From an uncultured Phycisphaerales bacterium (GTDB lineage Bacteria; Planctomycetota; Phycisphaerae; Sedimentisphaerales; Anaerobacaceae): a stretch of 64,000 bases of DNA. Under the pieces are notes generated by a model, which was not told the origin of the DNA, searched no databases, and saw only the letters and a program-made list of their open reading frames with translations. Of the stretch, positions 8,881 to 17,576 are shown in pieces. Location of the stretch: assembly GCA_903857265.1 (NCBI GenBank), contig CAIODZ010000028.1, positions 1-64,000 on the forward strand, written 5' to 3'. Position 1 is the stretch's first letter; each line of letters starts with the position of its first letter. Made by a program: the position numbers and the translations under genes.

Positions 8881-9669
8881 TTACGGAGATACAACTTTAA
8901 CGTTAAATTCCACTGAGGTCGATTCGCCGGTTGTCGGGGTTCCCTTCACAGAAACCTTATACTCACCGAGGGCGGCGTTCTTGGACGCCGTAATCGTGAG
9001 TTGCACATCCGCTTTATCACCGGTCTTGACGACAACTTTGGCCGGGTCGAAGGTAAGGCCTTCACCCTTGGATAATTTAATTTCCAGCGTCACGTCCTGC
9101 TTGAAGGACTCGCCTCTCTCCAGAGAGATGGTAACACTTTTAACTTCACTCTGTTTTATCTTCGTGTCTAAAGATGGGACAGCAATCTTGAATCCTTCAC
9201 CCTTGACTGCGCTGCCGCCTTGTGGGCTTTCTGATTTAATGATGTAGCCAGCATCCGGAGCGATAACTTTAACTTTGAATTCCACTGAAGTCGGTTCGCC
9301 GGTTGTCGGGGTTCCCGTCACAGAGATATTATACTCACCGAGAGCAGCGTCCTTGGACACAGTAATATTGATTTGCGTATCCGGTTTATCGCTGGCCTTT
9401 ACGGTAACTTTGGCCGGGTCAACGCTGATGCCTTCACCCTTGGACAATTTAATTTCCAGCTTCACATCCTGCTTGAAGGATTCGCCCCTCTCTATTTTGA
9501 TGGTAACGGTCTGGGTTTCACCCTGTTTGACCTTCGTGTCGAAGGATGGGACAGAAATATTGAACCCTTCGCCCTTGGCAACACTACCGCCTTTAGGGCT
9601 GTCCGTGGCGAGCGAGACGGCTGCCAGAACCAGCGTTAGTACAATAGTGATTGCGAGTAACTTTTTCAT
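8881..9669 (-). CDS. Secreted protein with two tandem Ig-like repeats
   Basis: 262 residues with a clear signal peptide (MKKLLAITIVLTLVLAAVSLATDS) and an AAAGGAAT ribosome site. The mature part is two copies of a unit of about 115 residues, each beginning with GGS.(V/A)KGEGF.I.VPS.DTK.KQ, then TV.I.(L)ERGESFKQDV and ending GTPTTGE.TSVEF. The beta-rich, Lys/Glu/Thr-rich composition and repeated strands fit an Ig-like or bacterial NEAT-independent beta-sandwich fold (inference). No enzyme motif is present; likely a periplasmic or surface structural protein. The repeats remain very similar, suggesting recent duplication. Unrelated neighbours; no operon partner visible. Confidence 0.8.
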   Translation of the reverse strand: MKKLLAITIVLTLVLAAVSLATDSPKGGSVAKGEGFNISVPSFDTKVKQGETQTVTIKIERGESFKQDVKLEIKLSKGEGISVDPAKVTVKASDKPDTQINITVSKDAALGEYNISVTGTPTTGEPTSVEFKVKVIAPDAGYIIKSESPQGGSAVKGEGFKIAVPSLDTKIKQSEVKSVTISLERGESFKQDVTLEIKLSKGEGLTFDPAKVVVKTGDKADVQLTITASKNAALGEYKVSVKGTPTTGESTSVEFNVKVVSP

Positions 9670-9748
9670 TTGCTATTCCTTTCTTAAATAATTAAATATG
9701 GAGTGATACACACACTCCTTGTTAAGCACATATTCCCTGTCGAAACAT

Positions 9749-9958
9749 TCAGACGCTCTTAGGTTTACCAAGCAACACACCAGCCAGGCCGATAAATATC
9801 GCAACAATTCCGCCGAGCAGCATCCATATCGCCTTGTCGGTAGGTGAGCCGGTGAAAAAACGAGAAACGTCAGAACTGAATGATTTTGTCGCAGCAACGC
9901 CGAAGACCACAAGAACTACACCACCGGCAAGAATCGCCAGTGAGATTAGTTTATTCAT
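9749..9958 (-). CDS. DUF3185 family small membrane protein
   Basis: 69 residues from the ATG at 9958, preceded by AAGGGTAATTCA. Two transmembrane helices (ISLAILAGGVVLVVFGVAA and AIWMLLGGIVAIFIGLAGVLL) flank the family signature SFSSDVSRFFTGSPTDKA. Function unknown; such genes often occur with other small stress-type membrane proteins, as here with the lmo0937-like and TM-helix genes upstream on the same strand. Confidence 0.9.
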   Translation of the reverse strand: MNKLISLAILAGGVVLVVFGVAATKSFSSDVSRFFTGSPTDKAIWMLLGGIVAIFIGLAGVLLGKPKSV

Positions 9959-9998
9959 TGAATTACCCTTCAAATTTTTATGTCTAACTCACAAAAGG

Positions 9999-10148
9999 TC
10001 ATACGACTCTTCGCCCACTGATAACTCTAACCAGAATAAGCACAATGGCAATCACCAGGAGAGCGTGAATAAAACCGCCCATGGTGTAGGAACTCACTAA
10101 CCCAAGAAGCCACAATACAAGCAGAACTACAGCTAAAGTGTAAAGCAT
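9999..10148 (-). CDS. lmo0937-family (DUF5670-like) small membrane protein
   Basis: 49 residues beginning MLYTLAVVLLVLWLLGLVSS and ending LVRVISGRRVV. Two short hydrophobic helices around the motif SYTMGGFIHALLVIA are diagnostic of this tiny, widespread family, whose members often respond to envelope or osmotic stress. It lies 40 bases upstream of the DUF3185 gene on the same strand and probably shares its transcript. Confidence 0.88.
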   Translation of the reverse strand: MLYTLAVVLLVLWLLGLVSSYTMGGFIHALLVIAIVLILVRVISGRRVV

Positions 10149-10268
10149 AACAATCTAACCTTTCTTTTTCGGGGGTTAGTGTTCACCGCACACGGGCACA
10201 AGCCGCATGACAGACCAAACCCACATACTCAACAGCTTTTCACATTACCGGGACAGGTTAACTCTTCA

Positions 10269-10943
10269 TTATTTCCCGGAACGTTTTTGCCTTAATTCCT
10301 CAAGATACCTTGCCGCGGCATCTTTACCGCCTAATCCAAAGGCAAGAGCCAGAGCAAGGACGATGCCGCCGAGGATAATATTGAAGGCAGTACCCACCAG
10401 AAGCGGTGCGATACCAAGCTCTTCCATCGCAATAGTCACCGCGAAGATTACAATCGCCCATCGACTTATGCCTGCAATCAGCTCAGGTCTGGGCAGTTTA
10501 GCATTGCCGCAGGCCGTGCGAACTATTTCCGATACAAAACTGGCCAGAAACATTGCGACCACAAGAACAAGCAGGGCCGCTATAACCTTGGGGACATAAG
10601 CGAATAAGCTCGTAAGAACATCCGATGCCTTTGGCAGCCCCAGTGCGTCAACTGTCATCACCAAAACCATAATAATAATCAGCCAGTAAACCAGGCCGCT
10701 TACGACCTCCCGTGCGTTAATCTTCAAATCGCCTTTCCTGAGAACTTCTGATATACCCGCTTTGTCCGCTATCATATCGAAGCGTATCGCCTTAAGCAGC
10801 AAGTCAACCGCCCTTCTGATTAACTTGGCCACAATCCAGCCCACTATCAGGATTATTAGCGCGCCAAGCAGGATTGGAAGATAGGCCAGTATCCTGGTCA
10901 GCATCTGGCGAATCGGGTCAGCTATAAGTTCATTCCAGTTCAT
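10269..10943 (-). CDS. TM-helix-repeat (MscS-associated) membrane protein
   Basis: 224 residues with about five membrane helices and two copies of the conserved TM-helix repeat (LPILLGALIILIVGWIVAKLIRRAV and VPKVIAALLVLVVAMFLASFVSEIV). This repeat is found at the N-terminus of some MscS mechanosensitive channels, but the MscS pore and beta domains are absent. It ends in GGKDAAARYLEELRQ, the usual end of the short family. Probably a small channel-like or osmotic-stress membrane protein. It heads the small membrane protein cluster at 9.7-10.9 kb. Confidence 0.85.
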   Translation of the reverse strand: MNWNELIADPIRQMLTRILAYLPILLGALIILIVGWIVAKLIRRAVDLLLKAIRFDMIADKAGISEVLRKGDLKINAREVVSGLVYWLIIIMVLVMTVDALGLPKASDVLTSLFAYVPKVIAALLVLVVAMFLASFVSEIVRTACGNAKLPRPELIAGISRWAIVIFAVTIAMEELGIAPLLVGTAFNIILGGIVLALALAFGLGGKDAAARYLEELRQKRSGK

Positions 10944-10949
10944 TTTTGG

Positions 10950-11329
10950 GGTCTCCTAATTAAATTGTTAATGTTTAGTGTTTTGACTCCTTAACTTATG
11001 TTCTTAATTCTTCTCCTTTGCACCGCGTAATTATGCATTTACAAAGGGAATTACGCAATAAGGGTAAAGCTTAGTTGCTTCTTCGTAATTGCTTAGAAAC
11101 CATTTTATAACCCTGTTTTTATGGTGGCAAATGATTAAATTGAAGATATTACAATAAAAATGGACTTCTGGATTCCCGCCTCCGCGGGAATGACAGTTAC
11201 GAAATGGGTTGTAGTGACGTCAGCGCCAATGCGCCTGCTTTTGTTCGACGCGATTGCGGACAGTAATTGACTTCAGGCAAAACCAGGTATACTTACCCCA
11301 AACAAACATATCATTATGATGACGGATAA
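10950..11329. repeat. Intergenic region with palindromic repeats
   Basis: No gene. A REP-like palindrome lies at 11172-11191 (ATTCCCGC-CTCC-GCGGGAAT). Around 11040-11098 a segment ending in GTAATTGCTTAG is a diverged copy of one at about 12030-12080 ending CGCAATCGCTTAG, so the csrA/CMD pair is flanked by related short repeats. Confidence 0.55.
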
Positions 11330-11650
11330 TCACCTTTTACCATTACCCAGATACTTGAGATAAATTTCTCTTGCCCAGTTAAGTTGCGTGCCTGCGGCTT
11401 CAACAGCAGTGATAAGCAGCGCCTCGGTAATCTCTTCTTTTGTTACTCCCGCCTCAAGAGCTGCCTTTATATGCGATTCGGTGCAATGCGGGCAGCGAAA
11501 CGCCGAAGCCAGAGACAACATCAATAATTCGCGGGTCTTTGTGTCGAGCACGCCGCCTTTGGTGCAGGCGTCGTAGAAATTCTGGAACGGCTGGCCTATT
11601 TCAGGGGAGTTTAGAACATACCATGGTGTTACTTTTTCAGGAATCATCAT
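11330..11650 (-). CDS. Carboxymuconolactone decarboxylase (AhpD-like) family protein
   Basis: 106 residues from the ATG at 11650, which follows GGAGATA; the frame extends upstream into csrA but that part looks non-coding. It contains the CMD/AhpD core with the CxxC redox pair in FRCPHCTESHIKAALEAGVT and the downstream helix EEITEALLITAVEAAGTQLNWA. AhpD-like proteins are disulfide reductases or peroxidases; other CMD members act on aromatics. The CPHC motif favours a thiol peroxidase-like role (inference). It follows csrA by 71 bases on the same strand and may be co-transcribed. Confidence 0.9.
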   Translation of the reverse strand: MMIPEKVTPWYVLNSPEIGQPFQNFYDACTKGGVLDTKTRELLMLSLASAFRCPHCTESHIKAALEAGVTKEEITEALLITAVEAAGTQLNWAREIYLKYLGNGKR

Positions 11651-11721
11651 TATCTCCAAAGGTTTTTCACCTTTAAGATTTATATTTGGGCATACGTGCC
11701 CGTTTATTCGCAATATCTCTG

Positions 11722-11955
11722 CTATGCTCTTATGGCCACCGCGCAGGCACTCCTGCGATACGAGGGCAGATACTGGCTGCCCATGCCGTCTCTTTCCCGG
11801 CAAATGCGACCATATACTTCCTTACGGTAAACAGGTACGGATTTAGGAGCGTTTATTCCAAGTTGAATCTCATTGTGCCTGATATCAACAATCATAATCT
11901 CAACGTTGTCGCCGACCATAATCGACTCATCCTTGTGTCTGCTCAAAACCAGCAT
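11722..11955 (-). CDS. csrA: Carbon storage regulator CsrA
   Basis: The N-terminus MLVLSRHKDESIMVGDNVEI and the segment IQLGINAPKSVPVYRKEVY match CsrA closely, including Arg6 and the GI.AP...VYR region that contacts GGA in target RNAs. Length 77 is longer than the usual 60-70, with an extra tail after GMGSQYLPSY. AAGGAG precedes the ATG with seven-base spacing. CsrA is a dimeric RNA-binding regulator of translation, well known to control glycogen metabolism; here it is divergent from a GH57/malQ alpha-glucan operon, so those transcripts are plausible targets (inference). Confidence 0.95.
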   Translation of the reverse strand: MLVLSRHKDESIMVGDNVEIMIVDIRHNEIQLGINAPKSVPVYRKEVYGRICRERDGMGSQYLPSYRRSACAVAIRA

Positions 11956-12194
11956 TTTTAAGCTCCTTAATATTTAACGCTGTGTCGCGGACCGTTAACG
12001 CCCTTTTCAGTCAAAATACACATAAAGCCCTGAATAGGTAATTAGGGAATTGCTTAATTGATGCTTCGCAATCGCTTAGTCCAGAACGGACGCGAAAGCA
12101 GCCGATATATTTAAGGATACAAAGAAAACAAGAATATGAAATGAAACGTAGAATAAGCGACGAACTTAGGGTATGATGGACGAGAGGTCAAAAG

Positions 12195-14636
12195 ATGGAG
12201 CATTATGTATGTATTCACGGACACTTTTACCAGCCGCCGAGAGAGAACCCGTGGCTGGAAGAGGTGGAGTTGCAGGACTCGGCCTATCCCTACCACGACT
12301 GGAACGAGAGGATAACGGAGGAGTGTTACAGGCCCAACATGGCCTCGCGGATACTCGGTCCCGACCGCAAAATTATCGATATCGTCAACAACTACTCCAA
12401 AATCAGTTTCGACTTCGGCCCTACGCTGCTGTCGTGGCTTGAAAGGCACGCACCGGACGTTTATCAGGGTGTGATAGATGCCGACAAAAAAAGCATGGAG
12501 CGGTTTTCGGGACACGGTGCGGCCATCGCCCATGCGTATAACCATATCGTTATGCCTCTTACCAACAGCCGGGACAAACGCACGCAGGTCGCCTGGGGGA
12601 TATATGATTTTGAGCAACGCTTCGGCAGAAAGCCCGAGGGGATGTGGCTGCCCGAAACCGCCGCGGATTTAGATACGCTCGACATACTCGCCGAGTACGG
12701 GATTAAATTCACAATACTTTCGCCTCATCAGGCGAAACGTGTCCGCAGTATAGGCGCAACCGACTGGATATATACCGAGAAAGACAAAATTGACACAACA
12801 AAACCGTATCTTTGCCGGCTTGCCTCAGGCCGGACTATAAGTTTGTTTTTCTACCACGGCCCAACCGCTAATGACGTGGCCGGCGGCCATATTTTGCAGA
12901 ATGGCGAAGTTTTCGCCAAAAAAATGAACTGGATTTTCACGGCCAGCAACGCGGAACACCAGCTTGCTCACATCGCCACCGACGGCGAGACATTCGGCCA
13001 TCATCACCGTTACACTGATATGGCGCTTGCCTTTTGTCTTCATTACGTTGAAGCCAACAAACTCGCGAAACTAACGGTGTATGGCGAATACCTCGAAAAA
13101 TATCCCCCTGCCGAAGAAATTGAGATTTACGAGAACAGCTCGTGGAGTTGCTCCCACGGGGTGGAAAGATGGAAGGCGAACTGCGGCTGTAATTACGGAC
13201 GATTCCCGTCAGGCAAACAGCAATGGCGTGCGCCGCTGCGGGAGGCAATGAACTGGCTTAGAGACCGGCTCGCGGAGATTTACGAAAACAGGATGAAACA
13301 GTTTGCCGCTGACCCGTGGGGACTAAGGGACAAATACATCGCGGTTATAAATGACAGGTCCGCCGAAAACATTGAGAAATTTATAACTGCCTCGGCGGGC
13401 GGCGACCTGGACTTCGGCGAAAAAGTCATTTTCCTCAAGCTGCTGGAAATACAAAGAAACGCCCTGCTTATGTTTACAAGCTGCGGATGGTTCTTTGATG
13501 ACATCGCCGGGATTGAAACGCTCCAGATAATGCAATACGCCTCACGGGCAATTCAATTAGCTAAGGAAATAGAAAACAGGGATTTTGAACCTGAGTTTGA
13601 AGCGATACTAAAAAATGCGCCTACGAATGAAAAAGAATTCGCCAATGGAAAAGAAGTATATGAGCGATACGTTAAAACCAGCACTGTTGATCTGAACCGT
13701 GTGGCGGTGCATTTCGCGATAAGCTCGATATTCACGGAACACCCAAAGGAGCAGACGAGTATTTACTGCTATTCAGCCAGGACAGAAATATACGAACGGA
13801 CGGAGGCGGGCATCCAGGTGCTTGTTACAGGCAGGGCCACGGTTCAGTCGGCTATTGTTCTGGAAAAATACACGGTGGATTTCGCCGCGTTACACCGGGG
13901 AGACCCGTATATAATCGCCGCCGGCAAAGGGCGTATGTCCGACAGCTTGTTTTCAGCTATCCAGCACGATTTGAAAAACGCTTTTCTCAAAGGGGACACC
14001 AATGAGGTTATGCGCCTGATGAACGTGGCGTTTGCAGGCCATAGTTATTCGCTGTGGCATCTCTTCAAAGATGAGCAAAGGCATATCCTCAACCTGTTGC
14101 TCGATACGACCTGGCTTGAGATTGAGGCGTCGTTCAGGCATATTTACGAGCACAACTACGCGATAATGCAGGCGATGCGCGGAATGAATATCCCGCTGCC
14201 AAAAGCCCTGGCTGGCCCCGCTGAGTTTATACTGAACGAGGCGCTGTGCAAAATAATCCGGGATGAGCGGGACGAGTACGTTAACCCGCTGGAACATCTT
14301 CAAATACTGGCCGACGAGGCAACCAGATTTTCCCTTCAGCTTGATAAGGCCACTATCCAGTTTGAGGCGAGCAGGAAGATAAACCGGCTTATGACCCAAT
14401 TGGAGGAGATGCCTGAAAATACCGAGCTTCTTGAAGCAATAGAGGCAACGGTAAGGATTTTGCTGTCAATCGTAACGGAGCTTAACCTCCAGACGGCACA
14501 AAACGTTTTCTTCGACATCAGCAAAAAGACATACCCCGAAATGAACAAAAAAGCCCAGGCGAATGACCAGGCGGCGCAAAAATGGGTCGAACATTTCACG
14601 AAACTGTCGCGATATTTAGGGGTGAAGATTCAGTAG
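12195..14636 (+). CDS. GH57-family protein with DUF3536 (alpha-glucan enzyme)
   Basis: 813 residues. The N-terminal half is a GH57 (beta/alpha)7 domain: CIHGHFYQPPRENPW is conserved motif 1, the predicted nucleophile is Glu154 in EGMWLPETA, and the predicted acid/base is Asp263 in HIATDGETFGHHH. The C-terminal half is the DUF3536 region typical of this subfamily. GH57 enzymes act on alpha-glucans (amylases, branching enzymes, 4-alpha-glucanotransferases), but the DUF3536 subfamily lacks a settled activity. A GAGAGG site precedes the ATG. malQ follows 25 bases downstream on the same strand and glgP lies nearby, so a glycogen or maltodextrin pathway is likely. Confidence 0.92.
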   Translation: MEHYVCIHGHFYQPPRENPWLEEVELQDSAYPYHDWNERITEECYRPNMASRILGPDRKIIDIVNNYSKISFDFGPTLLSWLERHAPDVYQGVIDADKKSMERFSGHGAAIAHAYNHIVMPLTNSRDKRTQVAWGIYDFEQRFGRKPEGMWLPETAADLDTLDILAEYGIKFTILSPHQAKRVRSIGATDWIYTEKDKIDTTKPYLCRLASGRTISLFFYHGPTANDVAGGHILQNGEVFAKKMNWIFTASNAEHQLAHIATDGETFGHHHRYTDMALAFCLHYVEANKLAKLTVYGEYLEKYPPAEEIEIYENSSWSCSHGVERWKANCGCNYGRFPSGKQQWRAPLREAMNWLRDRLAEIYENRMKQFAADPWGLRDKYIAVINDRSAENIEKFITASAGGDLDFGEKVIFLKLLEIQRNALLMFTSCGWFFDDIAGIETLQIMQYASRAIQLAKEIENRDFEPEFEAILKNAPTNEKEFANGKEVYERYVKTSTVDLNRVAVHFAISSIFTEHPKEQTSIYCYSARTEIYERTEAGIQVLVTGRATVQSAIVLEKYTVDFAALHRGDPYIIAAGKGRMSDSLFSAIQHDLKNAFLKGDTNEVMRLMNVAFAGHSYSLWHLFKDEQRHILNLLLDTTWLEIEASFRHIYEHNYAIMQAMRGMNIPLPKALAGPAEFILNEALCKIIRDERDEYVNPLEHLQILADEATRFSLQLDKATIQFEASRKINRLMTQLEEMPENTELLEAIEATVRILLSIVTELNLQTAQNVFFDISKKTYPEMNKKAQANDQAAQKWVEHFTKLSRYLGVKIQ

Positions 14637-14661
14637 CACCCCGGCAGCCCGAAAAACGACT

Positions 14662-16266
14662 ATGACGCAAAAAAGAGCAAGCGGCTTACTTCTGCACATT
14701 ACTTCGCTTCCATCAAAATACGGGATAGGCGACCTCGGCCCACAGGCATACAAGTTCGCCGACTTTCTCGCCCGCGCAAAACAAAAGTTTTGGCAGATGC
14801 TGCCCCTGAACCCAATTACCCTGAGGCAGAATCCTTATTCGCCGTATAACTGCACCTCCGCCTTCGCAGGCAACACACTCCTCATCAGCCCCGATTTGTT
14901 ATATCAACAGGGTCTTTTGCTCAAAGACCAACTTCAGGATTGCCCCCGCTTTGCAAAGTCAAAGGTCGAATACCCAAAAGTCGTCTCTTACAAGACAAAG
15001 TTGCTGAACGCCGCATACGAACGATTCAAAGTTTCAAAAAGACAGAGCGATTACGAGCGGTTTTGTATTGAGAACGCGGCCTGGCTCGATGATTTCGCTT
15101 TGTTTGTCGCGCTGCGCCGGCACTTCGGACGCGCCTTATGGTGCGACTGGCCCGCAAAACTGAGAGACAGAAAAAAAGATGCAATCAAGACAGCCGGAAA
15201 TACTTTTGCGGAAGCAATCAACAGGGAAAAATTTTTGCAATATATGTTTTTTAAGCAATTGGTCTCTCTAAAGAGCTACTGCAAACGGCTCGGAATCAAA
15301 CTGATTGGCGATATTCCGATTTATGTCGCGTACGATAGCGCCGATGTCTGGAGTAATCCCGAAATCTTCAAACTGACCAAAGCGAAAAAAAACCGGTTTA
15401 TCGCAGGCGTGCCTCCCGATATGTTCAGCAGGACGGGACAGTTGTGGAGCAACCCCGTTTATGACTGGGCAGCGTTAAAAAATACGCGGTATCGCTGGTG
15501 GCTGGAACGGATAGGACATAATCTTAAACTGTTCGATATAGTCAGGATTGACCATTTCAGGGGCTTCTTCGCTTACTGGCAGGTTCCCGCGGATAGCTCA
15601 ACCGCCGCCAGCGGCAAATGGGTAAAATGTCCCTACGATAATTTTTTCAATACGCTGTTTAAGCGATTCGCCCCTCAGGCAATCATAGCGGAAGATTTGG
15701 GACTTATTACGCCCGACGTCAAAACGTTCATTGAGAAACATCATCTGACAGGAATGCGGGTGCTTCAGTTCGGCTTCGACGGCAATCTTGCCAAAAATCC
15801 GCACTTCCCGGCCAACCACAGGAAAAATACGATAGTTTACACAGGCACGCATGACAACAATACCGCGGTCGGCTGGTTCGCAAAAGACGCAACCGCAGCG
15901 CAAAAGAAGATTCTCTTCGCCTGCCTCGGACGCAAAGTTTCGACCAATCAGATAAATTGGGAGCTTATAAAACTCGCTTTTGCTTCCGTTTCCAATCTTG
16001 CAATAATTCCCGTGCAGGACGTTTTAGGCCTTGGCGAATCCGCCCGTATGAACCGCCCCGCCACGATAAAAGGCAACTGGCAATGGCGATTGCCGTCTCT
16101 TAGGCAATCGAACACCTCGGCCGCCGTTGGGCGTCCCTTACGGGAGAAGTCAAAGACGAAGCCGGGCCTGCCTCGGCGTAGTTCCTCAGTGACGAAGACG
16201 GGTGGCATACTTACACAACAACTTGCAAAGAAACTGGTGAAACTGACTGAAATATCCGGCAGATAG
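14662..16266 (+). CDS. malQ: 4-alpha-glucanotransferase MalQ (amylomaltase, GH77)
   Basis: 534 residues beginning RASGLLLHITSLPSKYGIGDLG, the GH77 signature. Predicted catalytic residues are Asp297 (VRIDHFRG), Glu344 (IIAEDLGLI) and Asp398 (GTHDNNT). It transfers alpha-1,4-glucan segments between chains in maltodextrin and glycogen turnover, in the cytosol. Probably in an operon with the GH57 gene 25 bases upstream. Oddity: after GNWQWRL, where family members continue directly to the final helix, there are about 38 extra residues (roughly 476-513, basic and Ser/Arg-rich) encoded by a GC-rich repeat element. The frame then resumes with the normal end LAKKLVKLTEISGR. The enzyme may still work, since the insertion lies at the surface near the C-terminus. 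Confidence 0.95.
   Translation: MTQKRASGLLLHITSLPSKYGIGDLGPQAYKFADFLARAKQKFWQMLPLNPITLRQNPYSPYNCTSAFAGNTLLISPDLLYQQGLLLKDQLQDCPRFAKSKVEYPKVVSYKTKLLNAAYERFKVSKRQSDYERFCIENAAWLDDFALFVALRRHFGRALWCDWPAKLRDRKKDAIKTAGNTFAEAINREKFLQYMFFKQLVSLKSYCKRLGIKLIGDIPIYVAYDSADVWSNPEIFKLTKAKKNRFIAGVPPDMFSRTGQLWSNPVYDWAALKNTRYRWWLERIGHNLKLFDIVRIDHFRGFFAYWQVPADSSTAASGKWVKCPYDNFFNTLFKRFAPQAIIAEDLGLITPDVKTFIEKHHLTGMRVLQFGFDGNLAKNPHFPANHRKNTIVYTGTHDNNTAVGWFAKDATAAQKKILFACLGRKVSTNQINWELIKLAFASVSNLAIIPVQDVLGLGESARMNRPATIKGNWQWRLPSLRQSNTSAAVGRPLREKSKTKPGLPRRSSSVTKTGGILTQQLAKKLVKLTEISGR
16090..16205. repeat. Dispersed GC-rich repeat inserted in frame in malQ
   Basis: A stretch with GCCGTTGGGCGTCCCTT, ACGGGA, GAAG and AGCCGGGC in order. 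The same words in the same order occur in the reverse complement of about 51515-51605, and partly at 54236-54300. It keeps the malQ reading frame open, much like palindromic elements known in Rickettsia genes. Confidence 0.65.
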
Positions 16267-16293
16267 ACACGATTTTAAATTAACAAAACAAAT

Positions 16294-16322
16294 ACTTAGT
16301 GCCTTGGTGTCTTTGTGGCTAA
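16294..16322 (+). repeat. Dispersed short repeat (copy 1)
   Basis: ACTTAGTGCC, TTGGTGTCTTTGTGG and CTAA are closely related to 20256-20284 (CTTCGTGTCTTTGTGCC, TTAGTGGCTAA). The last bases supply the stop codon of the HNH gene at 16319. Both copies directly follow the 3' end of a minus-strand gene. Confidence 0.6.
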
Positions 16323-16897
16323 TCCGGTACGTTCAATCTCGCAAACTCCCCAAAATATTTCTTCGCTGCCTTGTCGTATGCCTTTGCTGCGTCTATTTCC
16401 CTATCGTATCTGCCTAACCATATCATTTTCCCTTTGTGTTTGAGGTGTGATGCCCACTTATTTCTTTCTTTGTCGCGATATACCCCGATATATTTTGAGC
16501 TGGTCTTCGACCTTGTCTTGCTCCTGTTCCTGACGTTTTCCGCCGGCGTCGCAAAACGCAGGTTTCCTCTTCTGTTGTCCAGCGAGTCACCGTTCCTGTG
16601 GTCAACTAATACGCCTTGTGGCGCGTTCATAATTTCCCTGTGCATCGCTGCTTTTTTCGTCCACCTGTTTCCGACTTTTGTGGTCCTGACGACGTAGAAT
16701 TTCCCGTTCTTTCCCTCAAGGTGCCATCTGAAATCCCTTATCCGGTAGTAATCCGGCGATTCGACATTTGTCCATTCCCCCTCGCCCAAATATATTCGCC
16801 GATATGTGTAACCATATTTCCACCGCCGATACACCATCACCGGCCAAACTAAAATCCTGTCTAACCAATTCACAACTTTGACTGTGATACTTGCCAT
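16319..16897 (-). CDS. HNH endonuclease with AP2 DNA-binding domain (copy A)
   Basis: 192 residues. The centre holds an HNH_3-type nuclease motif: MHREIMNAPQGVLVDHRNGD followed by LDNRRGNLRFATPAENVRN. The C-terminus is an AP2-like domain (SKYIGVYRDKERNKWASHL, then YDREIDAAKAYDKAAKKYFG). The N-terminus is hydrophobic/aromatic (WLDRILVWPVMVYRRWKYGY), also shared with copy B. AAGGAG precedes the ATG. HNH/AP2 proteins are typical homing-type endonucleases of phages and mobile introns. A related gene (copy B, 31315-31899) lies 14 kb away in opposite orientation, and both are preceded by the same conserved leader, which suggests one mobile family. No intron or split host gene is visible around it. 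Confidence 0.9.
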   Translation of the reverse strand: MASITVKVVNWLDRILVWPVMVYRRWKYGYTYRRIYLGEGEWTNVESPDYYRIRDFRWHLEGKNGKFYVVRTTKVGNRWTKKAAMHREIMNAPQGVLVDHRNGDSLDNRRGNLRFATPAENVRNRSKTRSKTSSKYIGVYRDKERNKWASHLKHKGKMIWLGRYDREIDAAKAYDKAAKKYFGEFARLNVPD

Positions 16898-17063
16898 AAC
16901 GCTCTCTCCTTCCTCTCAACAATCTGCAATCTACAATCCGAAATCCGAAATCTCTTTTCTGTCCTCAGTCATCCGTCTTCTGTCTTCTTACTTTTGCCTT
17001 TTTCTTGCCTCCTTTCATTCACGAGCCACGAGTCACGGGCGACGAGACCCGGCCTTACGCGTC

Positions 17064-17280
17064 CCTCTATCCTATGGCGCAATCTTGCGCGCTTTTGACG
17101 AAAACTAAGGGATTTCCTGATGGGGTCAAAAACGATAAGTCCTTATTGCGTAAGGAGTAAAAAAATTTTAAGATTTTTGAATCTAAGGGTTTTCGACTTG
17201 CGCGAAAATGGATAACAACTGTTTGATACAAACGTTTGATACAAGTGTTTTATACGACTGTTCGTATCCAGAATTTAACC
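17064..17280 (-). repeat. Conserved leader of HNH/AP2 genes (copy A)
   Basis: About 215 bp upstream of the copy A gene, matching 30963-31178 in inverted orientation. It includes a 46-bp identical block at 17101-17146 and a 23-bp identical block at 17181-17203. Weaker A-rich similarity continues to about 17400. Read in gene direction it has tandem iterons (TTGTATCAAAC twice), then GTTATCCA, then a GCGCAA/TTGCGC hairpin. No frame is conserved, so it is probably a regulatory or recognition region. Confidence 0.85.
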
Positions 17281-17576
17281 GCTTATACAGAAAGCAGTTA
17301 CAGCAAAAATGCGACTTAAAAAACACTCAAAAAACAGCCCTAAAAATGACCGAAAAACCGTGCAAAAACGCAGAAAATTTTTGAGGTGCTTATTTGTAAG
17401 TATTGACAAACACGGACGTTAACGCTGTTTTTAATGTACCCATCTCCCTGGTTTTTCATGCGGAAAATCCCGTCGAAGGGCAGATAAACCGGCGGACAAA
17501 TCTTGTTTTTGCGGTCTTGAAAACCGGGCGTTACACGGCAGAGAAAAGATTTTCGGAAAATTCTCAATAACCATTT
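17281..17576. other. Gene-free stretch between leader A and the 391-codon frame
   Basis: A-rich up to about 17400 with weak similarity to the outer part of leader B. A 75-codon minus-strand frame (17340-17567) has no ribosome site or family features and was not called. Confidence 0.4.

Noticed and set aside
12111-12617. 168-codon minus-strand frame over the GH57 start
   Set aside because: It lies opposite a strongly conserved coding region and has no ribosome site or family features. Other long opposite-strand frames (20511-21266, 40370-41098, 42099-42629) were rejected for the same reason.
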